A stretch of DNA of 64,000 nucleotides from Farysia itapuensis (Eukaryota > Basidiomycota > Ustilaginomycetes > Ustilaginales > Ustilaginaceae): NCBI GenBank assembly GCA_023212645.1, contig JALBYC010000034.1:53646-117645 (forward strand), given 5' to 3'. The notes beneath the pieces were generated by a model. That model was not told the DNA's origin and made no database searches. It saw only the letters and a program-made list of their open reading frames with translations. The position numbers were made by a program, and so were the translations under genes. This document shows positions 9,801 to 18,781 of the stretch, piece after piece (the first letter of the stretch is position 1; each line of letters begins with the position of its first letter).

Positions 9801-10484
9801 GGGGCCGGTGTAGTGTCCAGCGGTAGCGTAAATGTCTGCGCTGGACTTGTACGGCTGTGCTTCTTCCATCTGGTCGGGTGAAGCTGAGCGGACAAAGGCG
9901 GAATGATCGTCGAGCTGGTAGCGCACAGTGGTGTTTCTACGTCCGTCGGTGTGAGCAGTGAGCACGGCATGGTCGGACTCTTCCCCCTCGGCGCCAGGCG
10001 TTGGAGGTAAGAGACTGGCGAAGCTCGGCCCAGGAAGATTGTAGTCAAACGGCAGCGACGACATTCGCATTGGAAAACGGTCCGGCAGTGAAAGTTCGGG
10101 AGACTCGAGCTGCAGTGGTCCGGTGACGAGACCAGCGTCGGCTGAAGATGTGGTGCGCTGATGAGCAGCGGACGTCGACGCGGTCACACCCGCATCCTCA
10201 GCGTCTCTACTGCTCCAGCTCAGCCGACGAATCAGCCGCTCGTCGTTGGTGGAAAGACGGGGCGAGTTGTGCGGGCTGACGGACCGACTTGGCGGCCAAG
10301 CAGTGTTAAAGACACTCGTCGACGCACCCGAGGCAGGCATATCGACATTGCCATAGTAGTAGCTGTTGATGTAAATGTCCGAGTTGTGGTCTGGAATGCT
10401 GCTGGCTGCGCTGAACGAGTCGCGGGAGTGCGTGGCCGAGTTGGGCGGCTGAAGGGAGTCTTCGTCCCTGTTGACAGCACTCAT
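3828..10484 (-). CDS. CCH1: Voltage-gated calcium channel alpha subunit Cch1
   Basis: A single 2,218-codon frame without apparent introns. The start chosen is MSAVNRDEDS; the open frame runs 84 codons further upstream through unlikely sequence. A long disordered N-terminus (about 1-315) precedes four six-helix repeats at about 320-770, 808-1060, 1288-1575 and 1630-1865. Pore loops read SSNSW (I), SENW (II), SLEGW (III) and TGEGW (IV). An acidic, EF-hand-like segment (KYDVHRKGYLERDQ) follows repeat IV at about 1885, and the tail is Ser/Pro-rich. Cch1 with Mid1 forms the high-affinity calcium influx system of the plasma membrane used in store refilling and in pheromone and cold stress. Divergent from PRE6. 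The N/E/E/E pore ring differs from the four-Glu animal ring. Confidence 0.95.
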   Translation of the reverse strand: MSAVNRDEDSLQPPNSATHSRDSFSAASSIPDHNSDIYINSYYYGNVDMPASGASTSVFNTAWPPSRSVSPHNSPRLSTNDERLIRRLSWSSRDAEDAGVTASTSAAHQRTTSSADAGLVTGPLQLESPELSLPDRFPMRMSSLPFDYNLPGPSFASLLPPTPGAEGEESDHAVLTAHTDGRRNTTVRYQLDDHSAFVRSASPDQMEEAQPYKSSADIYATAGHYTGPTLDRARSGLNRISKSVRRISRRVVASDSRHGHVPLQDHDLSASDSSDHAHGDDTPQPSLPEEELQLLRGKSLGLFGPESKLRRSLANWLSKWWTEPLILLLILANTVTLVVQTARSVYDHPRRRGYFAYVTDYILVAIFCVYTLEVVARIVVSGFVINPPPLYAAPLVADASRDQDSKAVPVLPTEHRRKMSKSNTLDTFHLMGDQLKGKAQKILSSKEERSPIEPTPIHLPDASYASKRSAHPSEAESDPVKTHPGRRQNRTETSMLLSESTAPSFWQNSKAPFVEAIRTQRTHAVHHAFLRHSWNRVDLIAVIAFWVSFGLSLAHEERTSAHHIYIFRALSVLRCARLLTVTSGTKTILESLKTAGPVLASVSFFTAFALLLFSIIGIQSFKGSYRRSCVWVGDLNGQPGTNYTLSQICGGYMDTTGQVLSHVLADGSPSQSTPKGYTCPRGQICQEASANPENNTQSFDNIFDSLLQVVIVISSNSWSNTMYNMIDADYYASCLYFIIGLIIMNFWLANLFVAVITNSFATLTARTKRSAFADQKIEQPHAPQQEDTRGRRRMRTLAIGFKRVWSYTKYLWILTIIASVGFQASRATWLSPQTLARRDKAELYFTIAFDFEIAMRFLAFVLDGDWRSFLTSKQNRGDLFLAVVTSIIQIPVIQTSIVYPWLTFFQLARFYRVIAAIPRMRVLLVRAFGSLNKMLNMVLFLLLMVGLASLIASQLFRGDIPQQNDDEEWTEMTFKHAFNSLLAMYQIFTSENWTDVLYSSISNEIQFKQAVIAGVFIGGWFLFANFIVLQMFIAVINENFSVAEGEKRQQQLEQYLRRNEPRQQTFTARLLNKMSPYRYLRARNAAKTGSAPSEPVHSEAGESKRANKIVGGSNVRRSVDAEKRLTIHNVMDTSTATAHRTVDAVRKILRLDKPEEAVPMDNLQARHLRRSIHSEDMLRTAPRQSVFDSDPSDQAAHQFAEDRKLARMRTDLGLPVDDQHAQAHIHRTHVPRSPTDARIQQARFIATHPSYDKSYFLFSSRNRFRRFCQSLVPSSYGERIFGRQVSPLRHKIFQVVIFLGIAGSVVSAAIATPVYRKSYYARYGLIRASWFSILELSLSSLFLAEFLVKTIADGLAFTPNAYVLSIWNSLDLFVLITLLINVATELAVIGGVSRLTRALKAFRALRLINLSSLMRDTFHAVMIAGAGRILDASILSILYVIPYAVWGQNLFAGLLYSCNDGSPGIAVKRDCSGEFFSSPGDWTFLAPRVWANPTEGSVYSFDDFKSSLLILFEIISLEGWIDVMTAAMSVAGRDNQLVNDNRQVNALFFLIYNLVGSTTVLTLFVSVIIENFRTFSGSAYQTTAQRQWIDLKKLIMRQRPSKRPKVRPPHRLRSWCYDRTIRKNGWWSRFMTLCYVVNIVVLMTQQYTDPAWADRLRDAIYLGLTFFYVADIAIRLLGLGWRSYRENPWNMYDLFVVSGVLATTVPLLGQVSEQATVVQFQKIFLTGVALKLVQKSHALNQLFKTALASLPAILSLFLLWLTMFLVWGIMLVEVFGLTKWGANETYSKNFSTLIGSLVFLSMMSTGEGWNSYMHDYTVSPPECNPSGNYLTTDCGSQPWAFVLFIGWNVISMYIFLNMFTGTVVENFSYIFDMGGKVKLSREQIRHYKNAWAKYDVHRKGYLERDQIVPLLSSITGALEVRMYPPQCSVRALKQVLETASPPASPSSPAAGASSSGNKAKGPLGYLKNASQLRSPMREGRLGSPSGGHFMWPSSPTQPPASSDAQRLQRALSSVSAQELRMRRERFNRIYHEACLRLDFKRGGISFNEMLLILARHKLIEEHEAMDIEELIERRTMMEQVDHEVHLDRVRGLLKMVYWRRRYLALCDERERQVAAVPTILVHDPTTPHGTTRPSLPHLVIPPTSSTSLLQHPTVVLSPSKPSLEELELRASPQIESFEATVWGDVMKRVGQQRSSSHGTPSPTSPLRSSSIDPAGPRA

Positions 10485-10819
10485 CTTGATACCAAACACA
10501 TCTCGACTCACGTCTGTATGAGGAGAAGAGCATACATTCAACACCTTTGGCTCATACAATATATATCTTTCACTCTTCGGCGATTTTTCCCACCACTTGC
10601 CCACAAGCTGAAGCTCAGACCTTGTACACACTGACTGCTGACTGCCAACAACCCAGTCTAGCATGGCAAAGAGGCAATGGGGGGGAAGAGGGGAAGAGGG
10701 GAAGTGGTGAGGCAGCAGGGTGGAGTACGTAAGCATGAGATAAGCAGAGTGGGAGGATTGAGAATTACGCGTTCCTCTGCCGTTGTACGACTAGACGATC
10801 AGACCAACACACACACACC
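10485..10819. promoter_or_regulatory. Divergent CCH1/PRE6 intergenic region
   Basis: 335 bp between the two start codons, so it should carry both promoters. An AT-rich ATATATAT stretch lies near 10557-10566, and an (AC)n run immediately precedes the PRE6 ATG. No gene was recognised in it. Confidence 0.6.
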
Positions 10820-11674
10820 ATGTCTGGCTCATACGATCGAGCACTCACTGTCTTTTCGCCCGACGGCCATCTGTAAGTAAGCGTAATCTGTCTAGAAGGA
10901 CGTAGAGCTGACTTGGGTTCGCTGTGGGATCACAGCTTTCAGGTAGAGTATGCGCTGGAAGCGGTGCGCAAGGGGACTTGCGCAGTCGGGGTGCGTGGCA
11001 AGGATGTAGTCGTGCTGGGTGTAGAGAAGAAGTCAGTGTTGCAGTTGCAAGATGCACGTACCATTCGAAAGACGGCCATGCTGGATGACCACGTCTGTCT
11101 TGCCTTTGCCGGTCTTACCGCCGACGCACGCATTCTGATTGACAAAGCACGAGTCGAGTGTCAATCGCACCGACTGACGGTGGAAGACCCGGTAACCATC
11201 GACTACATCACACGACACATTGCCGGCATTCAGCAAAAGTACACACAGTCCGGCGGCGTACGTCCCTTTGGCATCTCGACCCTGATCATTGGTTTTGACG
11301 CCAACGAGTCGACGCCACGCCTGTACCAAACCGAACCATCAGGCATGTACTCTGCCTGGAAGGCCAACTCGATCGGACGCTCCTCCAAAACCGTGCGCGA
11401 GTTTCTGGAAAAGAACCACAAGGATGACATGTCGCGCGACGAGACCATCAAGCTCGCCATCAAGAGTCTGCTGGAAGTGGTGCAGACTGGTGCCAAGAAC
11501 ATTGAGATTGCCCTCATGGAAGGTCATGGTCAGGTACGCAATCTCGACCTTGCCGAAATTGAGACCTTCGTCCAAGAGATCAATGCCGAAAAGGAAGCCG
11601 AAGCCGAGCGCAGGAAGACGCGGTTGGCAGCCACAGCCGGTGCACAAGCGTCCATGGCAGGCGGATCATCGTAA
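10820..11674 (+). CDS. PRE6: 20S proteasome subunit alpha4 (Pre6/PSMA7)
   Basis: Two exons, 10820-10872 and 10936-11674, with a 63-nt intron (donor GTAAGT, acceptor CACAG). Splicing gives [18 protein letters not shown] followed by [10 protein letters not shown], the canonical proteasome alpha signature; total 263 residues. Later motifs include [11 protein letters not shown] and [12 protein letters not shown], then [10 protein letters not shown], matching the alpha4 subtype best. The tail (from about 235) is Ala/Glu/Lys-rich and somewhat longer than in yeast. Alpha4 sits in the outer ring of the 20S core and helps gate substrate entry. The intron cuts inside the conserved signature, so a prediction lacking exon 1 would lose the real N-terminus. 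Confidence 0.95.
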
Positions 11675-11735
11675 TAGACCCCATGTCTCAATTAAAAATG
11701 TCATTTTCCCCAACCCAACCCATGCTGTTGGCTCT

Positions 11736-13145
11736 CTATAGTTGCAGGCCGGTTCCTTTGGAGATCCAGCCTCTGAGCTTGTCCGTCGTGGCTGTGGTAT
11801 ATGTGGAGCGCGGGGTCGTCGAGTGACGGTCGGGAAAGATGCCGGTCTGTGTGTCGGCCTCAAACTCTTCCTCGCCGATGCGCGAGTCGCGACCCCAGGT
11901 GGGGAAAGCATCCTGATGATCGGCAATGTTGTCGGTCGAGAGCGTCCGAGGTGGTAATTCGTCCTCATCATCATCATCATCATCATCGTCTGCGTATGCT
12001 CCCCGCTGATCTTGCCCAATGAGATTGCGGCGGAAGGAGGGTGGAAGAGTGGCGTCTTGGGCGTCTTCTTCGCCATCTTCGGTCAAAAACAGCGGTCCAT
12101 GTGCGGGTGGATCGCGCTGGTCCAGCTGAGCCGTGCGGCCATACTTTTTGATCAACACGGGCAGCATCACCGCCAAGCCAACCCCTCCCAGCAACAGACA
12201 GTTGCGCAGCGAGAAAAGGTGGAAATCGTCAGCCGACGTCATCTGGTCCAACTTCTCCCCAATGGTTGTGTGGATGACGGAGGAAGCAAAGATCCCGCCA
12301 AACGTCGAGAGCCAAAATACAGGGATGCCAATTCCCAAATGCGGGCTCATGATGTTGACAATGTTGTGCGGAGGCAGGGGCATCATTCTGAGGATGATGA
12401 GGTAACTGAGCATGTCGCCTTCGTGTTCTGCCAGCTTGTCCTTCCACTGATCCATGCGTGCTTTCCAGCTGGGCAGGGCGATGAGCACGACTCCGAGGAA
12501 TTTGCTGATCAGGTAGCAGATGGTTGCGCCCGTCGCCACCGTCATGCACACGAGCGGTAGAGCGATGGGCACGCCAAACAGCGCTCCCGCCAGAATCGAC
12601 ATGTACATGCTCCCCGGAATACTGAAAGCCTGCAGAAAGAGATAGACAATGAACCAGCAGATGAGGACGCGGACAAAGTGCTCGTTCTTGTAGTGCTGCA
12701 GGACGCCGTTGAGCGCCTTGAGATCGTCGAAGTTGCGCGGCAGTTTGAAGAGCGGCTTGTCATCGGGTGAGATGACGGGTAGTGCAAGCCAGAGTGTGCC
12801 ACCGAGACCGACCAGACAGACGACAAACAGCACCACCAGCTGGACTACGGCACGCATGAGCAGCTGTCGTCTCTGCTGCGGCGTCAACAAGACTGTCGTG
12901 CGATCCTCTTGCGGCGCATGTGAGCGCGGTATCGCCGACCATGGGTCTTGCGCATCCGGGTCCTCGGGATCCTCTATGTTGGCTGCAAACGTGCGCAAGG
13001 TATGGCGCGACTGAATCGAGATGCTGTCTGAATCCTTTATCCTGCTCGTATCGCGTGAGTGTACAACATCCGGATCGTCGTACGTGGGGGCAAACGCCGA
13101 GATGGCCGCCTTCTGTGCGCGCGAATCGCTGCTGAATCGACTCAT
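11736..13145 (-). CDS. TMEM41-type VTT/SNARE-associated membrane protein
   Basis: 469 residues, intronless. A 90-residue polar N-terminus precedes a membrane helix at about 98-120. The VTT (SNARE-assoc) domain follows, with FLQAFSIPGSMYMSILAGALFG and the re-entrant loop residues typical of the DedA/VTT fold, the LRMMPLPPHNIVN motif near 260, and further helices to about 340. The tail is acidic, with a poly-Asp run coded by an (ATC)n microsatellite. Animal TMEM41B and VMP1, which share this domain, are ER scramblases acting in lipid mobilisation and autophagy; yeast Tvp38 is the Golgi relative. TMEM41-like is preferred from the IPGS motif, but Tvp38-like cannot be excluded. Confidence 0.82.
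   Translation of the reverse strand: MSRFSSDSRAQKAAISAFAPTYDDPDVVHSRDTSRIKDSDSISIQSRHTLRTFAANIEDPEDPDAQDPWSAIPRSHAPQEDRTTVLLTPQQRRQLLMRAVVQLVVLFVVCLVGLGGTLWLALPVISPDDKPLFKLPRNFDDLKALNGVLQHYKNEHFVRVLICWFIVYLFLQAFSIPGSMYMSILAGALFGVPIALPLVCMTVATGATICYLISKFLGVVLIALPSWKARMDQWKDKLAEHEGDMLSYLIILRMMPLPPHNIVNIMSPHLGIGIPVFWLSTFGGIFASSVIHTTIGEKLDQMTSADDFHLFSLRNCLLLGGVGLAVMLPVLIKKYGRTAQLDQRDPPAHGPLFLTEDGEEDAQDATLPPSFRRNLIGQDQRGAYADDDDDDDDEDELPPRTLSTDNIADHQDAFPTWGRDSRIGEEEFEADTQTGIFPDRHSTTPRSTYTTATTDKLRGWISKGTGLQL
11966..11988. repeat. (ATC)n microsatellite coding poly-Asp
   Basis: A trinucleotide run inside the TMEM41-like gene; on the minus strand it encodes eight or nine Asp in a row in the acidic tail. 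Confidence 0.9.
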
Positions 13146-13384
13146 TCCTGCGGCTGTTGCAAATGATGGTCAGGTGTTGGGATTCGTGTGTCTCTTTCTA
13201 CAGCATAAGCGGTGCAAATATCGCAGTCTAACAAAGGACCCTCTATTTTTTTTCGCAATTTCGCCGACCAACGTCATCGTTTCCTGTTTACACACAAAGG
13301 ATGGCCAACCAAAGTCATGGGAAGAAATAACATATACAAGCAGTGGCACAAGATGTGTGAGAGAGAGAGTATTGGAGCTGAGCT

Positions 13385-16300
13385 TTAACGTCCTTGAGGT
13401 CGCTGGTAGACATTGTTGCGCTTGATCTCGGTGAATCCATCGCCAGTGGAGGGTGCGTCAGATGCACCGCCTCCTGCAGCTTTCTTGGCTGCTTCGCGCT
13501 CTCGCCACGATGGAGCAGCACCACCACCACCACCGGCAGCGGCGGCTTTGAGCATGCCTGGACGGTATGTACCAGCCACGGGGGCAGCAGCAGGGGTTGG
13601 AGAAGCACGGGCTGGAGCAGCAACCGGCGAAGCACGAGCTGGAGCAGCAGCAGCAGCAGCGGCGGGGGACGAAGGCGAGGGACTGACGTCTCCACCAGCG
13701 GCGGCAGCAGCCTTTCGTGCGGCTTCCTTTTCTCTCCATCCACCAGCTTTGCCTCCAAAGAGCGAAGGTCTTTGTGGCTCGCTGGCGGCGGTGGAAGTAG
13801 CAGCAGCGGCGGCGGCCGCAGGGACGGGTGAAGGTCGTGCTGTACGCCAGGCGTTCGCATCAGGAGCAGAGGGAGACTCGCCCCGACCAACACCACCAGC
13901 AGTAGCAGCGCCAGGGACAGGCGCACCACTGGATCGAGCCCGCATCTTGGCTTCCGCTTCTTCCTCTCGCTTGCGCTGCAGACTGGCCTGCGCCTGCAGT
14001 TTGGCCATGCGCTCCTCGATTTCGGCCCGCTTCTTGGCCTCAAGCTCTGCCCGTTGTTGCTGCTCGATGCGTTCCTGCTCAGCCAGACGCTCGGCCTCTT
14101 CGGCCTGACGACGCTGTTGCTCTTCCCGCTCGGCACGCGTGCGTTCGGCCTCTTCCGCATCGCGTCGCTCCTTTTCCCGCTTGGCCCGTACTTCTTGTCG
14201 TCGCTTCTCCTTTTCGAGCTCGATCTGCTCGGCTGCCTTTTTCCTGCGCTCTTCAAACTCGCCCCGACGCTTGTCTTCAATGACTTTGCGCAGTTCCGTA
14301 TAGTCGGGCAAGATGCGCGTGAGTCGCTTCTTGACTTCCAAATCGGCCGCATGCTTTTCCTTGGACGTCTCGAGCAGAGTGATGCGCGCAGCTTTGTGGT
14401 ACTTGAGATCCTCTTGCTTTTGGCGTTCGTAGTCGGAGCTGAGCAACGGCGCTTCTTCGCGACGGTAGGCTCGCTCGACGTGGTCCATGCGTCGGTGAAT
14501 GACACGCAGTCGCTCCGCCAGCTCCTTTTTCTCCTTTTCGATCTGCTCAACTTGCATCTGGACGAGCTTGTTGGTATCCATGTTGGTCAGTTCCTCTTCC
14601 GTCAGCTTGAGACCGCCACGCTCCTGGAGCGATTTGGCCATCTTTTTCGCCTCCTCAATTCGGACGGCTTCGAGCTCTTTGTGGATGCGGTCTTGCTCGC
14701 GCTTCTTGATCTCGTCAGCCAGACGTTTTTGCTCGACTTCGGCGGCGAGGCGGGTGCGTTCGGTGCGGGCAGCGGTCTCTTCCTGCTCCTTGCGCGCGGC
14801 CATTTCTTCCAACAGCTCCTTTCGACGCGCCAGAATGGCTTTGCGCGCAACGGCTGCTTTGTGCTCTTCCTCGGCAGCAGCCACGGCACGGGCAAAGACT
14901 TCACGCTTGGAAGCTTCGGCCTGAGCAAGAATGCTGGGGTCAATCACCTTGACAGTGGTGTCAAGGCATTGCGCAAGTCGACTCAACTGCGTACGAACCA
15001 GCTCGGAGGGCGTGGCTTGCAGACGTACGTTATCGGCCTCGGACGAAGTGGATGCAGAAGGGTGGGCCTCGGTCGAAAAGACATCGTCTTGGAAAGTTAT
15101 AGCTTGGGCAACGTGATCGATACGGATGTTGAGATGACCCTTTTTGCAAGCATTGAGGCAGAACTTCTCAATCTCGGCGGCAGTGTAGTTGTGCGGCGTC
15201 TTGAAGGCTGACACGAGCTGCATGACTTTGGACAGCTTGACGGCGTCGTAGACCTGACTCAGCTGCTGGAAGAGACGGGTGAGGACGACCGAGTGAAGCG
15301 GCTTTACGTACTGGGCCATCTCCTTATCCTGAGCAATCTGGCTGAGAATCGGCTCGATCTTGGCACAAATCGAGAGAGGATGGAACTCGACCTCGAGAAT
15401 GTTGAACAGTTCGCGAAGCTCGGGACGGGCTTTCTTGAGAATGTCGCGGTTGAGGGCCTCCTTGAGCAGACCGGCCCTTGTTGGGGTACGAGAGAGGCCA
15501 AGGAGCGAGGTGAGTCGACCGGTGCGGCTGCGGCCCTCCTGGTCACCTTGAAGGAAGTCAGACTTGCTCTTGTTGAGGTTGCCCGTGCCGGGAGCGTTGG
15601 AGGAAATGACTGGGACGGCGAGTGCACTGATGAGCACGTAGGAAGCCATGCGAGTGTGTTCCTCGTCCGACTTGGCATTGTTGCGCGCAAGGGCGTAGTA
15701 TCGATTCCAGGCAGCGGCGTGGAAGAGATTGTTATCCGAGACCATAAAGATTCGAGTAAGCTTTTCATAGTAGTTGGCCATCATGGCGGGACGAGGAGCC
15801 TTTTTGGCCATAGTCAGGAGGTTGTGAATATCCTCGACGGATCGGAATGCCTCTTGCCAGAGCTCGAGGTCGACGGCGCTGTTGAGTTGGGCAAAGCGGG
15901 TGTCGAGATGACGCTGAAGTGTGTCCTGATCGGTCAGGTTGATGGCATGCGCGTGGTGCGAGTATCGAGCAATGTTTTGCAAATGCTGTCGCAAAACCTC
16001 GCAAAGACGACGGAACTCTGTCTTTCGCTCGTACTGGAGGCAGAACTTGAGAGCCTGGTTGGCCACCTGCTGATACGGCACTTCGAGACGTGCATTGTTG
16101 CGCAGGATGTCGAGGGCGGTGCGGTAGGCTTCCCAAAGGAATTTGAGCCATGGGGTGACGAGGACGCGGTCGGTTCGGTCCTTGCTCTGATCAGAGCTGA
16201 CACTTCCCAGCAGCATGCTCTCGGGCGTCTCGGACTCTTCGAGATCATCGACGTCGATTTCACCAGCTGCAGCATCGGCTTTGCTCTGAGCTTCGACGAC

Positions 16301-16600
16301 TTTGGCGTCGGCCAGCTTGATAAAGTGACGAATGACGAGCTCAATCGAGGCTGGGTTGGTGTTTTGCGAGACATTCTTGTACTGCATCAGACCTTCTTTG
16401 GCGATGCGGCCCTTTTTAAGATCGACACACAGCTCGACAAACTTGACCATGATGGGTTCCAGGGACTGGAGGGGCGTCTGCTTGAAGCGTCTCGAGGTGA
16501 AAATCTCGTTGAGCGCGGCCAAGGCAGCCTGCTGCTGTCCGACATTGATCAATTCCTCGGACCGCTTGAGCACGGTCTCTGGCTTTGCAAAGGGAGCCAT
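13385..16600 (-). CDS. TIF32: Translation initiation factor eIF3 subunit a
   Basis: 1,071 residues, intronless. The start chosen is MAPFAKPETVLKR, the conserved eIF3a N-terminus; the 30 codons upstream are not conserved in character. The helical repeat/PCI region spans about residues 1-520, followed by a long, highly charged coiled coil (about 555-900) rich in Arg/Glu/Lys/Ala. The C-terminus is Ala/Pro-rich and contains two copies of a WRE(K/R)EAA(R/K)KAA element, ending in a FTEIKRNNVYQ motif seen in fungal eIF3a tails. eIF3a is the scaffold of eIF3 on the 40S subunit and spans the mRNA entry and exit sides. Divergent from SF3B2. Confidence 0.95.
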   Translation of the reverse strand: MAPFAKPETVLKRSEELINVGQQQAALAALNEIFTSRRFKQTPLQSLEPIMVKFVELCVDLKKGRIAKEGLMQYKNVSQNTNPASIELVIRHFIKLADAKVVEAQSKADAAAGEIDVDDLEESETPESMLLGSVSSDQSKDRTDRVLVTPWLKFLWEAYRTALDILRNNARLEVPYQQVANQALKFCLQYERKTEFRRLCEVLRQHLQNIARYSHHAHAINLTDQDTLQRHLDTRFAQLNSAVDLELWQEAFRSVEDIHNLLTMAKKAPRPAMMANYYEKLTRIFMVSDNNLFHAAAWNRYYALARNNAKSDEEHTRMASYVLISALAVPVISSNAPGTGNLNKSKSDFLQGDQEGRSRTGRLTSLLGLSRTPTRAGLLKEALNRDILKKARPELRELFNILEVEFHPLSICAKIEPILSQIAQDKEMAQYVKPLHSVVLTRLFQQLSQVYDAVKLSKVMQLVSAFKTPHNYTAAEIEKFCLNACKKGHLNIRIDHVAQAITFQDDVFSTEAHPSASTSSEADNVRLQATPSELVRTQLSRLAQCLDTTVKVIDPSILAQAEASKREVFARAVAAAEEEHKAAVARKAILARRKELLEEMAARKEQEETAARTERTRLAAEVEQKRLADEIKKREQDRIHKELEAVRIEEAKKMAKSLQERGGLKLTEEELTNMDTNKLVQMQVEQIEKEKKELAERLRVIHRRMDHVERAYRREEAPLLSSDYERQKQEDLKYHKAARITLLETSKEKHAADLEVKKRLTRILPDYTELRKVIEDKRRGEFEERRKKAAEQIELEKEKRRQEVRAKREKERRDAEEAERTRAEREEQQRRQAEEAERLAEQERIEQQQRAELEAKKRAEIEERMAKLQAQASLQRKREEEAEAKMRARSSGAPVPGAATAGGVGRGESPSAPDANAWRTARPSPVPAAAAAAATSTAASEPQRPSLFGGKAGGWREKEAARKAAAAAGGDVSPSPSSPAAAAAAAPARASPVAAPARASPTPAAAPVAGTYRPGMLKAAAAGGGGGAAPSWREREAAKKAAGGGASDAPSTGDGFTEIKRNNVYQRPQGR

Positions 16601-17020
16601 GATGGTGAATGTGAAAAGCCGTCTGCCCCAGTCGATAGCAGAGAAGGCGAGAGCAGGACGAGTAGAGGAAGAGAAGCAGGATATCCGCACCCAAAAAAAG
16701 GCGCGAAAACTTCGATTTTCTCACGCTTTCTCGTCGACTCTCTGCCAAATTGACACACACACAGGGCAGCGCGCCGCCTCAAACTTTTCCTTTCCTCTCA
16801 TATCTTGTCTTAGCCCTGGACCTTTTTCACTTGCAATAGGTTGTACCACCTTATGCCCTGAAATGCTACTGTGTCGTACTACATGGCAAACATATGGAGG
16901 GTGAATTTTAAGAAGAAAGCCAGTTCCGCAGTCAGTCGCGTTGCTTACGTACGCATGACAGTTGCACACCATTTGTTAGATACCCGCGAAACTGGACATG
17001 CTGTTTCCTTCTTACCGACA
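16601..17020. promoter_or_regulatory. Divergent TIF32/SF3B2 intergenic region
   Basis: 420 bp between the two start codons. The SF3B2 frame stays open back to 16871, but those codons do not resemble the family N-terminus. An (AC)n run lies near 16751-16761. No other feature was seen. Confidence 0.55.
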
Positions 17021-18781
17021 ATGGCGACAGTCAACGGCACAAGCAGCAGCCATGTCGCACCCACAAAGAATGCCAGACGTAGACTCAAAAAGAAGCAGCA
17101 GCAGCAGCAGCAACAACATCAAGAAGAGCCACCAGCTTCCGACGTAGCTTCTACCTCCACCCTACCACCAAAGCAGCAAGACAGATCGCCGTCCACTTCC
17201 TCCATCGTACAGGAAGCAGCCAGCATACAGCTGGATCCGGAATCAGAGGTGTACAAAGCCTTTAGTAATGTCTTCTCGCGCTTTCAACCGTCGTCTTTAC
17301 AGGACGAGCAAGTTGCGCAAAAGGGCGAAGTCATTTACTCTGACGATGAGGCGCTTTCAGATGAGGACGCCTCAGATGCTGAAGAGCGAGCAGCTGTCGC
17401 ATTCTCCAAACGTAAGCAGAAAAAGTTGCAGCGTCTGACAGTTGCCGAGCTCAAACAGCTCGTTCGACGGCCAGAAGTGGTCGAATGGACCGACGTCACT
17501 GCCAACGATCCACGTCTGCTTGTCCATCTCAAATGCGTTCGCAATTCCGTCCCCATCCCCCCACACTGGGGCCAAAAGCGAGACTATCTGCAGAACAAGC
17601 GCGGAATCGAAAAGCCGCAATACCAGTTACCAAGCTATATTGCCGACACTGGTATCGCCACTATGAAAGATGCCCTCAAAGAAAAGGAGGCAGAGCACAC
17701 GCTCAAGCAAAAAACGCGCGATCGAGTACAGCCAAAGATGGGCAAGATGGACATCGACTACCAAAAGCTGTACGATGCCTTTTTCAAGTTCCAGCACAAG
17801 CCGCCGCTCACGCCATTCGGCGATACCTACTACGAGGGCAAGGAGTACGAGACAAAGTACAAGGATAAGAAACCGGGCCAGCTCAGTGCAGAGCTTGTTG
17901 AAGCGCTGTCCATCCCGCCGCTCGCGCCACCGCCCTGGCTCATTGCTATGCAGAGGTACGGTCCACCTCCGAGCTATCCACATCTCAGAATCCCCGGACT
18001 CAACGCGCCAATCCCTCCCGGAGCTACGTGGGGATTCCACCCGGGCGGCTGGGGTCGTCCGCCGGTAGACGAGCACGGCAACCCTCTGTACGGAGACGTG
18101 CTGGGCTCCTCCGATGCATATGCACACAACGATCTGGCTGACCCTGTCAACAAAGAGCCCTGGGGACAACTCGAGCCCGAAGAAGAGGATGACGACGACG
18201 ATGAAGAGGAGGAAGAAGATGAACAAGAGGAACAAGAGCAACCCGTGCAGCAGCAACGCGATGATCCATCGGACGGGATACAAACACCTTCTGGACTACA
18301 ATCTGTTACTTCCAACGTGGGAGGCATGCAGACGCCCTCCTTTATCGAGCTGCGAAAGGACGGAAGAGGCGGAGACGGTGAAGCGCCCCGCTCCCTATAC
18401 CAAGTCCTGCCAGAGGTCCAGGCGCCGATCCACTCCCGCTTTATGGGCAGCGATCGAAGCTACGATCTCTCCCACGCCTCGCAGCAGCAACACGCTGCTG
18501 CTCTATCCCAGCCGACTAGCGTCCTCGGCGCTGAAGACCGCAGTACAAAACGCAAAAACGACCAGGTACATGTCTCGATTAACCCAGACGAGCTCGGTCA
18601 CGACGGCGCCATTGCCGACTCTACCCTGCTATCTGAGAGGTACGACGACGCTCGACGTGCCAACGCCGCTGCCACGTCCAAGTTTTCACAAGCAGACGAC
18701 ACTCAAGGCCTCGCCGAAGTTCGCCAGCAGATGCAGCTCGAACGACAGAAACAAGCAGATAAACGCGCTCGTAGAAACTAG
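17021..18781 (+). CDS. CUS1: Splicing factor 3b subunit 2 (SAP145/Cus1)
   Basis: 586 residues from MATVNGTSSS; the upstream in-frame Met codons lie in promoter-like sequence. A Lys/Gln-rich N-terminus contains a CAG/CAA-coded poly-Gln. The DUF382 region (about 140-260) includes RPEVVEWTDVTANDP and IPPHWGQKRDYLQNKRGIEK, the family hallmark. The PSP domain follows, with TPFGDTYYEGKEYE and KPGQLSAELVEALSIPP, and then the PPSYPHLRIPGLNAPIP proline-rich segment. The tail has an acidic run (about 385-415) and is rich in Gln and Asp. SF3b2 is a core U2 snRNP protein that binds SF3b4 and the pre-mRNA near the branch site. Fungal name Cus1. Confidence 0.95.
   Translation: MATVNGTSSSHVAPTKNARRRLKKKQQQQQQQHQEEPPASDVASTSTLPPKQQDRSPSTSSIVQEAASIQLDPESEVYKAFSNVFSRFQPSSLQDEQVAQKGEVIYSDDEALSDEDASDAEERAAVAFSKRKQKKLQRLTVAELKQLVRRPEVVEWTDVTANDPRLLVHLKCVRNSVPIPPHWGQKRDYLQNKRGIEKPQYQLPSYIADTGIATMKDALKEKEAEHTLKQKTRDRVQPKMGKMDIDYQKLYDAFFKFQHKPPLTPFGDTYYEGKEYETKYKDKKPGQLSAELVEALSIPPLAPPPWLIAMQRYGPPPSYPHLRIPGLNAPIPPGATWGFHPGGWGRPPVDEHGNPLYGDVLGSSDAYAHNDLADPVNKEPWGQLEPEEEDDDDDEEEEEDEQEEQEQPVQQQRDDPSDGIQTPSGLQSVTSNVGGMQTPSFIELRKDGRGGDGEAPRSLYQVLPEVQAPIHSRFMGSDRSYDLSHASQQQHAAALSQPTSVLGAEDRSTKRKNDQVHVSINPDELGHDGAIADSTLLSERYDDARRANAAATSKFSQADDTQGLAEVRQQMQLERQKQADKRARRN
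17094..17120. repeat. CAG/CAA repeat coding poly-Gln
   Basis: A trinucleotide run near the 5' end of the SF3B2 gene, giving about nine consecutive Gln. Its length may vary between strains. Confidence 0.88.

Noticed and set aside
14054..15211. 385-codon open frame antisense to TIF32
   Set aside because: Antisense to the charged coiled-coil of eIF3a; Leu/Phe-rich translation is the expected shadow of Glu/Lys codons.
15293..16753. 486-codon plus-strand frame opposite TIF32
   Set aside because: Antisense to the conserved PCI region; no recognisable motif.
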